A stretch of DNA of 64,000 nt from Undibacterium_A arcticum (lineage in GTDB: Bacteria; Pseudomonadota; Gammaproteobacteria; Burkholderiales; Burkholderiaceae_D). Below, one piece after another: positions 16,879-25,860 of this stretch (positions within the stretch are counted from its first letter, which is position 1; each line of letters opens with the position of its first letter). The DNA is taken from the NCBI RefSeq assembly GCF_042660705.1, contig NZ_JBHSUQ010000001.1. One strand, given 5' to 3'. Both the position numbers and the translations under genes were made by a program. The notes below the pieces were generated by a model. It had not been told where the DNA came from. It did no database searches and saw only the letters and a list, made by a program, of their open reading frames with translations.

Positions 16879-19800
16879 ATGACCGACCTCTCTATCCTCG
16901 AAAAACTGACCGAGTACAAGCCTGCCAACAAGATCCGCTTCGTCACTGCCGCCTCGCTGTTCGACGGCCACGATGCGTCGATCAACATCATGCGCCGCAT
17001 CCTGCAGGCCAACGGTGCGGAGGTGATCCACCTTGGCCACAACCGTTCGGTCGATGAAATCGTCACCGCCGCCTTGCAGGAAGATGTGCAGGGCATTGCG
17101 ATTTCAAGTTATCAGGGCGGTCACGTCGAGTATTTCAAGTACATGATCGACCTGCTCAAAGAACGCGGCGGCGCGCATATCAAGGTGTTCGGCGGCGGCG
17201 GCGGCGTGATCGTGGCGGAAGAAATTGCCGACTTGCATGCGTACGGCGTGACCCGCATTTTCAGCCCGGAAGACGGCCAGCGCATGGGCCTGGTCGGCAT
17301 GATCCTGTCGATGATCCAGATGTGCGACACCGATCTGTCGGCGTACGCGCCGAAAAAACTCGATGGTTTGCAACAAGGCGATGTCGCCAGCAAGCAGCGA
17401 CCGCTGGCGCAACTGATCACCGCGCTGGAAAACGACAAGGTATCGGCTACGCTGAAGACCGCGCTGCATAAGGCGGCGCAGGACATCAGGACACCGACGC
17501 TGGGCATCACCGGCACCGGCGGCGCCGGCAAGTCGTCGCTGACCGACGAGCTGATCCGTCGCATCCGGCTGGACCAGGACGACGCACTGAACATCGCGAT
17601 CATCTCGATCGATCCGTCGCGCCGCAAATCGGGCGGTGCGCTGCTGGGTGACCGCATCCGCATGAACGCGATCAATCCGTGGCGCGGCCAGATCCGCGTC
17701 TTCATGCGCTCGCTGGCCACGCGCGAAGCCGGTTCCGAGATTTCGCAGGCGCTGCCAGATGTGATCGCGGCCTGCAAGGTCGCCGGTTTTGACCTGGTGA
17801 TCATCGAGACCTCGGGCATCGGCCAGGGCGACGCCGCGATCGTGCCGCACGTCGATGTCAGCATGTACGTGATGACGCCGGAATTCGGCGCCGCGTCGCA
17901 GCTCGAGAAGATCGACATGCTGGACTTCGCCGATTTCATCGCGATCAACAAGTTCGACCGCAAGGGCTCGCTCGACGCACTGCGCGACGTCGCCAAACAA
18001 TACCAGCGCAACCGCGAACTGTGGAGCAAGCGCCCGGAAGAAATGCCAGTGTATGGTACCCAGGCATCGCGTTTCAATGATGACGGTGTCACCTCGCTGT
18101 ATCAGGGCCTGTTGCCCAAGCTGGTCGAATTCGGCCTGAAAACCGGCCCCGGCAAACTGGCACCGATCACGCTGCGCTATTCCAGCGGCAAGAACGTGAT
18201 CGTGCCGCCGGCCCGCAGCCGCTACCTGGCCGAAATCGCCGACACCGTGCGCAATTATCACAAGTTCAGCGCCAAGCAGGTGCGGTTGGCACGTGAACGG
18301 CAGCAGCTGCAGGAATCGAAACGGATGCTGACGGACTCCTCCCCCTTCAAGGGGGAGGCTGGGAGGGGGATGGGTTTGGCTGCGGCAGGAACCACCCATC
18401 CCCCCTTGCAGGGCGCGTCTGCGCTTGCAAGCGCAGACCGTTCCGCTGGCGAACAGCATGCTGCTCGAAATCCCTGCTCCACCCCTAACCCTCCCCTTGA
18501 AGGGGAGGGAACATACCGCCAGCTAGATACGCTCATCGCCGAGCGCGACGCCGCGCTCGACGCCGGTTCCAAGAAACTGCTGGCCATGTGGCCCGACATG
18601 CAAAGCGCCTATGCCGGCGACGAATATGTGGTCAAGATCCGCGACAAGGAAATCCGCACCAACCTGATTTACCACACGCTGTCCGGCACCAAGATCCGCA
18701 AGGTTGCGCTGCCCAAGTACGCCGATCACGGCGAAATCCTGCGCTGGCTGATGCTGGAAAACGTGCCGGGCTCGTTTCCCTTCACCGCTGGCGTGTTCGC
18801 GTTCAAGCGTGAGGGCGAGGACCCGACCCGCATGTTCGCCGGCGAAGGCGACCCGTTCCGTACCAACCGCCGCTTCAAGCTGGTGTCGGAAGGGATGGAT
18901 GCGAAACGCCTGTCGACTGCCTTCGATTCGGTCACGCTGTATGGCGCCGACCCGGCGCTGCGCCCCGACATCTACGGCAAGGTCGGCAATTCTGGCGTGT
19001 CGATTGCGACGCTGGACGACATGAAGGTGCTGTACGACGGCTTCAATCTGTGCAGCCCGAGCACCTCGGTCTCGATGACGATCAACGGCCCGGCACCGAC
19101 CATCCTGGCGATGTTCATGAACGCCGCGATCGATCAACAGCTCGACAAGTTCCGAGCCGACAACAAGCGCGAGCCGACCGACGACGAAGCCGCGAAGATC
19201 AAGGCGTGGGTGCTGCAGAACGTGCGCGGCACGGTGCAGGCCGACATCCTGAAGGAGGATCAGGGCCAGAACACCTGCATCTTCTCGACCGAATTCAGCC
19301 TGAAAGTGATGGGCGATATCCAGGAATACTTCGTGCATCACCAAGTCCGCAATTTCTACTCGGTCTCGATCTCCGGCTATCACATCGCCGAAGCCGGCGC
19401 CAACCCGATCTCGCAACTCGCGTTCACGCTGTCGAACGGCTTCACCTTCGTCGAAGCCTACCTGGCGCGCGGCATGCACATCGACGATTTTTCGCCGAAC
19501 CTGTCGTTCTTCTTCTCCAACGGCATGGACCCCGAATACACGGTCATGGGTCGGGTCGCGCGCCGCTTGTGGGCGGTCGCGATGCGCGACAAATACGGCG
19601 CCAACGACCGCAGCCAGAAGCTGAAATACCATATCCAGACCAGCGGCCGCTCGCTGCACGCGCAAGAAATCGACTTCAACGATATCCGCACCACGCTGCA
19701 GGCGCTGATCGCGATCTACGACAACTGCAACAGCCTGCATACCAATGCCTACGATGAAGCGATCACCACCCCGACCGATGAATCGGTGCGGCGCGCGCTG

Positions 19801-20325
19801 GCAATTCAACTGATCATCAACCGCGAATGGGGTCTGGCGAAGAACGAAAATCCGAGCCAGGGCTCGTTCATCATCGAGGAATTGACCGACCTGGTGGAAG
19901 AAGCGGTGCTGCAGGAATTCGAACGCATCGCCGAGCGCGGCGGTGTGCTGGGCGCGATGGAAACCGGCTACCAGCGCGGCAAGATCCAGGAAGAATCGAT
20001 GCTGTACGAACACCAGAAGCACGACGGCACCCTGCCCATCATCGGCGTCAACACCTTCCGCAATCCGAAGTCGACCGGCACCGCGATCAAGGTCGAACTG
20101 GCGCGCTCCACCGATGAAGAAAAACAGTCGCAGTTGAAGCGCCTGGCCGAATTCCAAAGTCGCAATGCCGACCGGGCGCCGCAGATGCTGGCGGCATTAC
20201 AGCAGGCGGTGATCGACGATCAAAACGTGTTCGAGCGGCTGATGGACGCCGTGCGGGTCTGTTCGCTGGGGCAGATTACCGATGCGCTGTTCGCCGTGGG
20301 CGGTCAGTACCGGCGCAACATGTAG
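16879..20325 (+). CDS. icmF: IcmF: fused isobutyryl-CoA mutase with G-protein chaperone
   Basis: A B12-dependent acyl-CoA mutase that interconverts isobutyryl-CoA and n-butyryl-CoA, and possibly other branched pairs. Domains in order: cobalamin-binding (residues 1-140, DGHD at 29-32 with the His cobalt ligand), a MeaI-type GTPase chaperone (P-loop GITGTGGAGKSS from 209), then the large mutase barrel (from about 546 to the end). The protein has 1,148 residues; about 58-60 of these (roughly 486-545) are a translated intergenic-type repeat lying in the linker between GTPase and mutase. Without it the length would be about 1,090, normal for IcmF as I recall. The frame is preserved, so the enzyme may still work. 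A 16-bp palindrome upstream is the probable operator. Confidence 0.92.
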   Translation: MTDLSILEKLTEYKPANKIRFVTAASLFDGHDASINIMRRILQANGAEVIHLGHNRSVDEIVTAALQEDVQGIAISSYQGGHVEYFKYMIDLLKERGGAHIKVFGGGGGVIVAEEIADLHAYGVTRIFSPEDGQRMGLVGMILSMIQMCDTDLSAYAPKKLDGLQQGDVASKQRPLAQLITALENDKVSATLKTALHKAAQDIRTPTLGITGTGGAGKSSLTDELIRRIRLDQDDALNIAIISIDPSRRKSGGALLGDRIRMNAINPWRGQIRVFMRSLATREAGSEISQALPDVIAACKVAGFDLVIIETSGIGQGDAAIVPHVDVSMYVMTPEFGAASQLEKIDMLDFADFIAINKFDRKGSLDALRDVAKQYQRNRELWSKRPEEMPVYGTQASRFNDDGVTSLYQGLLPKLVEFGLKTGPGKLAPITLRYSSGKNVIVPPARSRYLAEIADTVRNYHKFSAKQVRLARERQQLQESKRMLTDSSPFKGEAGRGMGLAAAGTTHPPLQGASALASADRSAGEQHAARNPCSTPNPPLEGEGTYRQLDTLIAERDAALDAGSKKLLAMWPDMQSAYAGDEYVVKIRDKEIRTNLIYHTLSGTKIRKVALPKYADHGEILRWLMLENVPGSFPFTAGVFAFKREGEDPTRMFAGEGDPFRTNRRFKLVSEGMDAKRLSTAFDSVTLYGADPALRPDIYGKVGNSGVSIATLDDMKVLYDGFNLCSPSTSVSMTINGPAPTILAMFMNAAIDQQLDKFRADNKREPTDDEAAKIKAWVLQNVRGTVQADILKEDQGQNTCIFSTEFSLKVMGDIQEYFVHHQVRNFYSVSISGYHIAEAGANPISQLAFTLSNGFTFVEAYLARGMHIDDFSPNLSFFFSNGMDPEYTVMGRVARRLWAVAMRDKYGANDRSQKLKYHIQTSGRSLHAQEIDFNDIRTTLQALIAIYDNCNSLHTNAYDEAITTPTDESVRRALAIQLIINREWGLAKNENPSQGSFIIEELTDLVEEAVLQEFERIAERGGVLGAMETGYQRGKIQEESMLYEHQKHDGTLPIIGVNTFRNPKSTGTAIKVELARSTDEEKQSQLKRLAEFQSRNADRAPQMLAALQQAVIDDQNVFERLMDAVRVCSLGQITDALFAVGGQYRRNM
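18336..18512. repeat. paired-hairpin repeat inserted in frame inside icmF
   Basis: The insert begins with the palindrome CCTCCCCCTTCAAGGGGGAGG-like stem (18336-18358) and ends with CCTCCCCTTGAAGGGGAGG (18490-18508). Its interior contains GCGCTTGCAAGCGC and CCCCTAACCC segments found in the intergenic copies at 31195-31290, 40903-41090, 45323-45516 and 56088-56275. It codes for SSPFKGEAGRG...NPPLEGEGT. Confidence 0.9.
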
Positions 20326-20399
20326 TGCTGGTGACCGGGGCCGCGTGATGCGGCTTCGACACCAGTGCTGAGAGAGATTTTAAGCCTGACGCAGCAATC

Positions 20400-20460
20400 G
20401 TAGGATGGGTGCAACCCATCATGCCGGCCAGATCAACATGATGGGTTGCACCCATCCTAC
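20400..20460. repeat. REP-type palindromic element, copy 2
   Basis: The same 21-base arm as copy 1 occurs at 20400-20420, with its exact complement at 20440-20460. It lies 75 bases past the icmF stop, so copies 1 and 2 bracket icmF. Confidence 0.85.
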
Positions 20461-20503
20461 GTCTTCACCACGGCGGGCGGCATTGTTAACAGATCTTAGC
20501 GCG

Positions 20504-21517
20504 TCATTGGCGCCCGTACTTCTGCCGGTATTCCAATGGCGCGAGTCCAGTCAACTCCTTGAACATGCGCCGCATACCGGAGTCGCTACTGAAGCCCAAA
20601 TCTGCGCTGATGGTGGTGGCTGGCGTCGACGTCAACATCAGGCGTTCGCTGACCTGGTTCAACTTGATTCGCCGCACATAGGCTGCCACCGCTGACCCGG
20701 TTTCCGCCACCACCTTCCTGGCAAGGGTGCGCTCTGACATATGCAATTCCGTTGCCAGCCGTCGTACCGTGATGTCGGAAGCGGGGAGTGATTCGACTAC
20801 TGCATGCAATTTGCGCAGCATGCGACCAGACTGCTCGATCAAGCTCATTGCTTGAAACACGGGGTGGGCCGGGGCCGGACGTGGCAATACCATCAAGGAA
20901 GTCAAATAGCGAAAGGCTTCTGCATCAAGAGACTGTTCGATCAGCGCCTGTGCGATCTGTGAATAACCACTTACGCCTGATGCGGTCGCGGTGCGTTCAT
21001 TGAAAATGCAGTTCTGCTCGCTCTGCCAGATGACGCTTCCATGTCGCCGCAGCATCGTATCGGCCAACCACCACGTCACGGTAGCTGGCTGATCGCTTAG
21101 TTTGCCGCTGGCAGCCAGCAGGCAGACCCCGGTGCAGTAACCCCACAATTGCACCCGCTTTGGCAGGCCGCGCAGTGTCGATACCAGTTCTGCATTGGCG
21201 GTCACCGCATCGCTGACCTGTTGTGGCGACTCCGCCCAAAATCCGGGGATCAGCAATGCGTCCAGATCGGTACCATCCAGACACCCCGCCGCCAGTCGCA
21301 TACCGTGCGCACATTCAATAACTCCATCATGCGTGCCAACAAAGCGGGTCTCAAACAGCGGCCGCCCACTGTAGCGATTGGCGCCATGCAGTAGATCGGC
21401 AAAGCCGAAAAGTCCGGTCGGCATGCAGTGCGGGTACAGCAAGAGCCCAATGCGACGTGGTGATCGAATGCGTGATGACATGGCAGAAAATGATCTATTT
21501 ATGTCGAATTCAGCCAT
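20504..21517 (-). CDS. GlxA-family AraC-type regulator (DJ-1/PfpI-like domain plus HTH)
   Basis: The N-terminal part (about 20-200) is a DJ-1/PfpI-like domain (IGLLLYPHCMPTGLFGFADLLHGANRY, LWGYCTGVCLLAASG with the nucleophile-elbow Cys). The C-terminus is an AraC double helix-turn-helix (DITVRRLATELHMSERTLARKVVAETG...ADLGFSSDSGMRRMFKELTGLAPLEYRQKYG). Such proteins are one-component regulators. Its position, divergent from the metallo-beta-lactamase-fold gene with about 55 bases between starts, suggests it controls that gene. The start is uncertain: ATG 21517 (337 residues), ATG 21481 or TTG 21544, none with a clear ribosome site. Confidence 0.85.
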   Translation of the reverse strand: MAEFDINRSFSAMSSRIRSPRRIGLLLYPHCMPTGLFGFADLLHGANRYSGRPLFETRFVGTHDGVIECAHGMRLAAGCLDGTDLDALLIPGFWAESPQQVSDAVTANAELVSTLRGLPKRVQLWGYCTGVCLLAASGKLSDQPATVTWWLADTMLRRHGSVIWQSEQNCIFNERTATASGVSGYSQIAQALIEQSLDAEAFRYLTSLMVLPRPAPAHPVFQAMSLIEQSGRMLRKLHAVVESLPASDITVRRLATELHMSERTLARKVVAETGSAVAAYVRRIKLNQVSERLMLTSTPATTISADLGFSSDSGMRRMFKELTGLAPLEYRQKYGRQ

Positions 21518-21570
21518 TGTAGCGAAGCGACAAGACCCTGACAATGAACCATCTTTTGGAAGGGACCGCG

Positions 21571-22352
21571 ATGAAAATTACCCAGTTGCGCAATGCGACG
21601 ATTATTGTGGAATTCGGCGATTGCCGTATCCTGGTCGATCCCATGTTAGCTGGCAAAGGGGTGCTGCCGGCGCTGCGGATATTTGATGGCCAGCGGCAGC
21701 GCAACCCGGTCATCGATCTGCCGCCAGAGGCCAGCTCGGCGCTGGAGTCAGTCACGCATTGCCTGATCACCCATTGCCAAAAGGGGCATTTTGATCATTT
21801 GGACAAAGAGGCAAAAAAATGGCTGCGCGAAAGGCAGATTCCGGTCATCTGTACACCGCACGATGCTCGCTATTTACGCGAACGCGGCATCAATGTTCAT
21901 CCCTTGCCTGAAAGCCATCAACAAGAAAATCCATTTTTCAATGGCACAGTCAGAACCGTGCGTTGCACGCATGGCGTAGGTCTCGTCGCCATGTTTATGG
22001 AACACGGCGTTGGCTACCTGATAGAAATTCCAGGGGAACCACGTCTGTATCTATCCGGCGATACCGTCCTGACGCCGGTCATCCGCGATTTGTTTCACGT
22101 CATCAACCGGACGTATGCATCGTGCCCGCGGGCGGCGCGCAGTTCGACATCGGCCAAGAAATCATCATGGGCGTCCCCGAGGTCATTGAACTGACGCAGA
22201 TCTCACGCGGCATCGTGATCGCCAACCACATGGAGGCACTGAGCCATTGCCCCGTAACGCGTGACGAACTGGCCGCAGCATCAAAACGTGCCGGACTCGA
22301 CTCCCGGCTATGTATTCCCTACGATGGCGAAACGATGGAATTTTTACACTAA
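21571..22352 (+). pseudogene. metallo-beta-lactamase-fold hydrolase, frameshifted
   Basis: From ATG 21571 the frame gives a UlaG-like MBL-fold protein (MKITQLRNATIIVEFGDCRILVDPMLAGKG, the zinc-site region THCQKGHFDHLD, YLSGDT). It runs to HVIN near 22107 and then turns to a basic, unlike tail. The other frame carries the expected end (PDVCIVPAGGAQFDIGQEIIMG...NHMEALSHCP, ending 22352). One extra C in the CC at 22107-22108 gives VINPDVCIVPAGG and about 260 residues. The substrate is unknown; the divergent GlxA-type regulator probably controls it. A 306-bp near-copy of its 5' part lies at 24965-25270. Confidence 0.78.
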
Positions 22353-22491
22353 GCGCAATCTCAATAACGCTGTCGGCGCAATCCGGAATCAAAGGCTCTA
22401 CGGGTAAGCCGCACCCAGATGTGGTCACAATTCGTTCGGCTGTGCGCTGATACGTCGACGAGATCAAAAAATAGCGACACGTTATCTCGAC

Positions 22492-22731
22492 GTGTCGCCG
22501 ACGGCGACACATGCTGCAAACCTGTCGCAATACTCAACTTTGGCCACCATGACAGGTGCGCAGCCGCTCTGGCGAGCCGACCGCCCCTACCATGAACTGT
22601 CCCAACTCCCTCCCTTGATCGAGCTGGAGACCAAGGCAGTGCTCAAGCTGGCGGCTGTCCGAATGGTAGGACTGCTTGTTGTTCACCCGTCAGCTACCCG
22701 ATTCCGCAACGACCTAGCGCAAGGATTATAA
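22492..22731 (+). pseudogene. remnant of a Fic protein N-terminus
   Basis: The stretch LWRADRPYHELSQLPPLIELETKAVLKLAA matches, from memory, the conserved N-terminal (Fic_N) segment of Fic/DOC adenylyltransferases. It then runs into unrelated sequence and stops after 79 codons, so no catalytic Fic core is present. It is probably a decayed fragment. The rest of the 22353-23023 gap shows no gene. Confidence 0.55.
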
Positions 22732-23023
22732 CTATCGCGTATCTGAAACCTGCGAAAGTTAGAAGATACTTGCATAAGTGTCGAAGGCGCACAGCGGCAG
22801 CCCGCGTGACCGCACAGTCGGAAAAATTACTTGGATGGAACTTGGCAGGTGGCGTTGAGCGATGCGATGCGCACGAAACCTCTTGATCGGGAAAATGCTG
22901 AAACCGATGCCAGTACCGGCAAATCCTATCTCAGGACCCGGCAACCGTGCAGCGCCTTGCCGAGGCGCTGAGCGGATTGCTCTCAGGGTTACGGCGCTAA
23001 AACAATGCATCAGGTCCATCACT

Positions 23024-23443
23024 ATGCACAAATTGACCATCAACCGCGACGATCTCATCCAGGCGCTCACTTTTCGTTTTGAAGCGTTGCAGGGTGGTTC
23101 CTATCTCGACAAGGCGACCGGCAACATCCTGCTTGTCGGCGACGGCGCTGACGACGCTCCGGAAAACATCGAGGAGGATCCACGCTACCTTTGGATCGAG
23201 CCGATTGACTCCCATGAGTCATATCGGATCATGGAAGATTTCATTGCTACGGTAGACGCTCCCAACGCATCGGCTCGGCTTGCCCACGCGATCGAGGGCG
23301 CCAAACCGTTCCGTCGCTTCCGGGATGCTCTGTATGATTTCCCATCACTGCGGGAGGCTTGGTTCGCATTTGAGAATGCAGCCCATATCCGGCTCACCGA
23401 AACCTGGTGTGAAGAGAACGGCATTGACGCGGATTGGAGTTGA
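23024..23443 (+). CDS. UPF0158 family protein
   Basis: A 139-residue acidic cytoplasmic protein. The order of segments (DDPRYLWIEPIDSHESYRIMEDFIATV, KPFRRFRDALYDFPSLREAWFAFENA, and a C-terminal ...WCEENGID) is that of UPF0158, a family of unknown function often encoded in accessory regions. A longer frame runs back to 22862, but that part is unlike the family and MHKLTINRDDL at 23024 is the natural start. No operon partner on this strand; it converges with the Fic gene 11 bases away. Confidence 0.75.
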   Translation: MHKLTINRDDLIQALTFRFEALQGGSYLDKATGNILLVGDGADDAPENIEEDPRYLWIEPIDSHESYRIMEDFIATVDAPNASARLAHAIEGAKPFRRFRDALYDFPSLREAWFAFENAAHIRLTETWCEENGIDADWS

Positions 23444-23454
23444 AGCGTTCGAAG

Positions 23455-24840
23455 CTACGTTTGACGTTTTTTTTGTGTTGACTTGTTCGTCAACTTTTCG
23501 CGCCAGTGCGCAAATTCAGAAGGACGCAATCCGTATCGCGCAAGCACACCTTCGTGCAGTCGCCGCAGCTCTTCAACGATCAGCGCATGAACATTTTCCC
23601 GATCCGATGCGGCTGCATGCAAGACGACGTTGCGCCCGATGATCGCAAGCGCCTCTTCGTCAGGTTGCACCACGACGTCGTGAATCGTTTGTTTGATCAT
23701 CTTGCGATAGGCCAGGCGCACCGGGTCCGGTTCGGCAAGGTCTTGCTTGATGGCCAGATATTCCTGCGTCGAGCGCTCGTAAGCCCATACATACAAATCG
23801 CGCAGTAGTTCAATCCGCGTCAGCTCATACACACCCAGGATCGCTCGGCTATAAGCTTGTTCCGGCACATCGAGAAAGGTCAGCGGGCACAGGTTGGCCC
23901 GGATCAACGGCAGGTTCGCAGCGAGCCGTGACACCCGCTTGTTGATGTCGGCGAACGGTTGCAGGTAGGGCAGATGCACCATGACGAAGAAAGACTGTTC
24001 AAACGGGTCCTTGATCCGGGTCGCCTTGGCCAGCAACACATCCAGCGTTTCGCTGATCTGATTGGGTACGGAGAGTGGCCGATACACGCTGTGGCCGATT
24101 TCAACAATGTGTTGGCGGATGCGGCCCTCGTCAGCGGGATTGGGCAGCAAGTTTTCTGACAATGCGCTGTGCAGGTTGAGAATGGTATAGCGGTTGAAAT
24201 TCACAGAATCCACGTTCTCGACCAGCAATTCGATTGCGGTTTTGTGATTCAGAATCATTTGGGTTTCAAGGGCGGCCTTGCCTTGCGCGACCGTACCGTG
24301 TTCGATCAATTCGCGGGTATCGAGTCGCGTATAAGTATTGCCTTCCAGATGGCTCGATGCCCACGACAGGTCGATCAGCAGCCGGTTCAGGATGGCGTGA
24401 CCGTAAGTGCCGGCAGGCAGGCTGCTTTGCCCGGTGTCGCCCATTTTTCTTAATTGACGACGCAGAGGTTCCGGCAGGTACCAGGTTTTGTTCGGCTGAT
24501 ACGCATCCAGAAAGTCGGGTTGGTATCCCACCGGCTTGCGTGCTTGCAGCGGCTGGTCAATATAGGCGAGGATGTCCCGACTGTCTGCAGACAGCGGGAT
24601 GGCATTTGGAAACGCGTCGTCCTCGGCGCCTGGGATGGTGACGAGGACCTTCTTGACCACACGATAGCGCCGGGCGCGCCCCTGCCCATCAGCGGAAAGC
24701 TGGCGCTGGTTGATCAACTGGCTAATCCAGCGCTGTGCGGTCCGCCGTGGCACGTCTGGATGCAAAGCGAGGAGTTCGGTCAAGGTCGGGGCCTCGGCAG
24801 ATTTTTGTATGCTTTGCAGTAATTGATCAGGGGATTGCAT
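23455..24840 (-). CDS. Fic family protein with winged-helix N-terminus and variant active site
   Basis: A 461-residue protein. An N-terminal winged-helix region (about 15-65, TLTELLALHPDVPRRTAQRWISQLINQRQL) precedes a Fic core. The inhibitory-helix motif (S/T)xxxE(G/N) is present as SSHLEG. The catalytic loop reads LQPFADINKRVSR instead of HPFxxGNGRxxR: the His is Gln and the Gly-Asn-Gly is Ile-Asn-Lys. Canonical AMP transfer needs that His, so activity may be altered or absent. The HTH suggests self-regulation, and five GCGCCA boxes lie in its promoter region. It sits in the accessory stretch next to a Fic remnant and a toxin-like pair. Confidence 0.85.
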   Translation of the reverse strand: MQSPDQLLQSIQKSAEAPTLTELLALHPDVPRRTAQRWISQLINQRQLSADGQGRARRYRVVKKVLVTIPGAEDDAFPNAIPLSADSRDILAYIDQPLQARKPVGYQPDFLDAYQPNKTWYLPEPLRRQLRKMGDTGQSSLPAGTYGHAILNRLLIDLSWASSHLEGNTYTRLDTRELIEHGTVAQGKAALETQMILNHKTAIELLVENVDSVNFNRYTILNLHSALSENLLPNPADEGRIRQHIVEIGHSVYRPLSVPNQISETLDVLLAKATRIKDPFEQSFFVMVHLPYLQPFADINKRVSRLAANLPLIRANLCPLTFLDVPEQAYSRAILGVYELTRIELLRDLYVWAYERSTQEYLAIKQDLAEPDPVRLAYRKMIKQTIHDVVVQPDEEALAIIGRNVVLHAAASDRENVHALIVEELRRLHEGVLARYGLRPSEFAHWREKLTNKSTQKKRQT

Positions 24841-24846
24841 GGTGTT

Positions 24847-24930
24847 GTTTGGCGCGCTTTGATGTGGTTATGGCGCGATTATGGCGCGGTTTTTGAAACT
24901 GCGCCATTTTTTGGCTGGATTCTGGCGCAG
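24847..24930 (-). promoter_or_regulatory. array of GCGCCA boxes upstream of the Fic gene
   Basis: Within 90 bases before the Fic start there are five copies of GCGCCA or its complement: two TATGGCGCG direct copies (about 24869-24888), the inverted pair CTGCGCCA (24899-24906) and TGGCGCAG (24923-24930), and one GGCGCG (24851-24856). This looks like a multi-site operator, possibly for the Fic protein's own winged helix. Confidence 0.5.
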
Positions 24931-24964
24931 TTGTAAAATGAGGCGCCCCTGAATCGAATCATTT

Positions 24965-25270
24965 TTGCAACATGCGGCGATCATTCTGCGGTTCGGCGAC
25001 TACCGTATACTGGTCGATCCCATGTTGGCGGGCAAAGGGGGAGCTGCCGGCGCTGCGCATATTTGATGGCCAACGGCAGCGCAATCCGGTCATCGATCTG
25101 CCGCCAGAGGCCAGCTCGGCGCTGGAGTCAGTCACGCATTGCCTGATCACCCATTGCCAGAAGGGACATTTTGATCATTTGGATAGAGAGGAAAAAAAGT
25201 GGCTGCGCGAAAGGCGGATTCCGGTCATCTGTACCCCACGATGCGCGCTATTTACGCGAACGCGGCATCA
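24965..25270 (+). pseudogene. truncated duplicate of the MBL-fold gene
   Basis: This segment aligns base for base, by eye at roughly 90% identity, with 21586-21892 of the MBL-fold gene. It includes FDGQRQRNPVIDLPPEASSALE and THCQKGHFDHLD. It lacks the true start, carries small indels (an extra G near 25038, a missing base near 25240) and breaks off after CGCGGCATCA into unrelated sequence. It is not expected to be functional. Confidence 0.85.
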
Positions 25271-25341
25271 GAAAACGGAAAACAAAGCACGCGATCCCGC
25301 ATTTAAGTCAGTTCGCTGTTCCGTTGCTCCCCTGACCCCAA

Positions 25342-25860
25342 CTAGGCTCTCTTTTTCCAGTTTGTGCGGAAGCCTAAATCTCGATTGAGGACAAACGGGT
25401 CGCACCAATGCACGCCGACCTCTTTGCATACATCGGGCAGATGGCGGTTGTGTCTTTTTTTGGATGGCTTGGACACTTCGACAGTCACGACGCATCTGTC
25501 TTCTTTGTGTGTCATCGCATGCGCAACCAAAAACGGATCTCGGCCTATCTGCTCAACTTCATCATCGGTTAAATCAGCTCCATAGCCAGTAATGACAACG
25601 GTCTGAACATTAGCAATATCAACCTGCTCATCAAGAATAAGGGCTTTTTTGCTTTCGTCCTGCTGTATCCAGGAAAACAGCAAATCCTTTTCCGCATCCT
25701 TGGGGCCATCCTTTATTTCTTCAAAAATTTCCAACGGAATTTTTACGCGTCCGGACTGACCCATGTGCAGAAGCCATTCCCAATATTCAGGAATTTGATC
25801 GACAGGATAATAAGAATTGTTCGCTGTTATCAAAACGCTCGCATCTAGTAAATACAGCAT
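25342..25860 (-). CDS. DUF4411 PIN-like protein, probable toxin
   Basis: A 172-residue protein starting MLYLLDASVLITANNSYYPVDQIPEYWEWL, the hallmark of DUF4411, a PIN-nuclease-like family. The early Asp (LLDAS) and later acidic residues (DPFLVAHA, DRCVVTVE) fit a PIN metal site. DUF4411 genes commonly sit directly after an ImmA/IrrE-type HTH-peptidase gene and are thought to be toxin-antitoxin modules. Here the ATG overlaps the stop of that partner (TAATG, 25858-25862). The DNA is clearly more AT-rich than the surroundings, suggesting transfer. RNase activity is an inference. Confidence 0.8.
   Translation of the reverse strand: MLYLLDASVLITANNSYYPVDQIPEYWEWLLHMGQSGRVKIPLEIFEEIKDGPKDAEKDLLFSWIQQDESKKALILDEQVDIANVQTVVITGYGADLTDDEVEQIGRDPFLVAHAMTHKEDRCVVTVEVSKPSKKRHNRHLPDVCKEVGVHWCDPFVLNRDLGFRTNWKKRA

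Noticed and set aside
22862..23023. N-terminal extension of the UPF0158 gene
   Set aside because: The extra 54 residues are unlike the family, and a natural ATG at 23024 gives the normal length.
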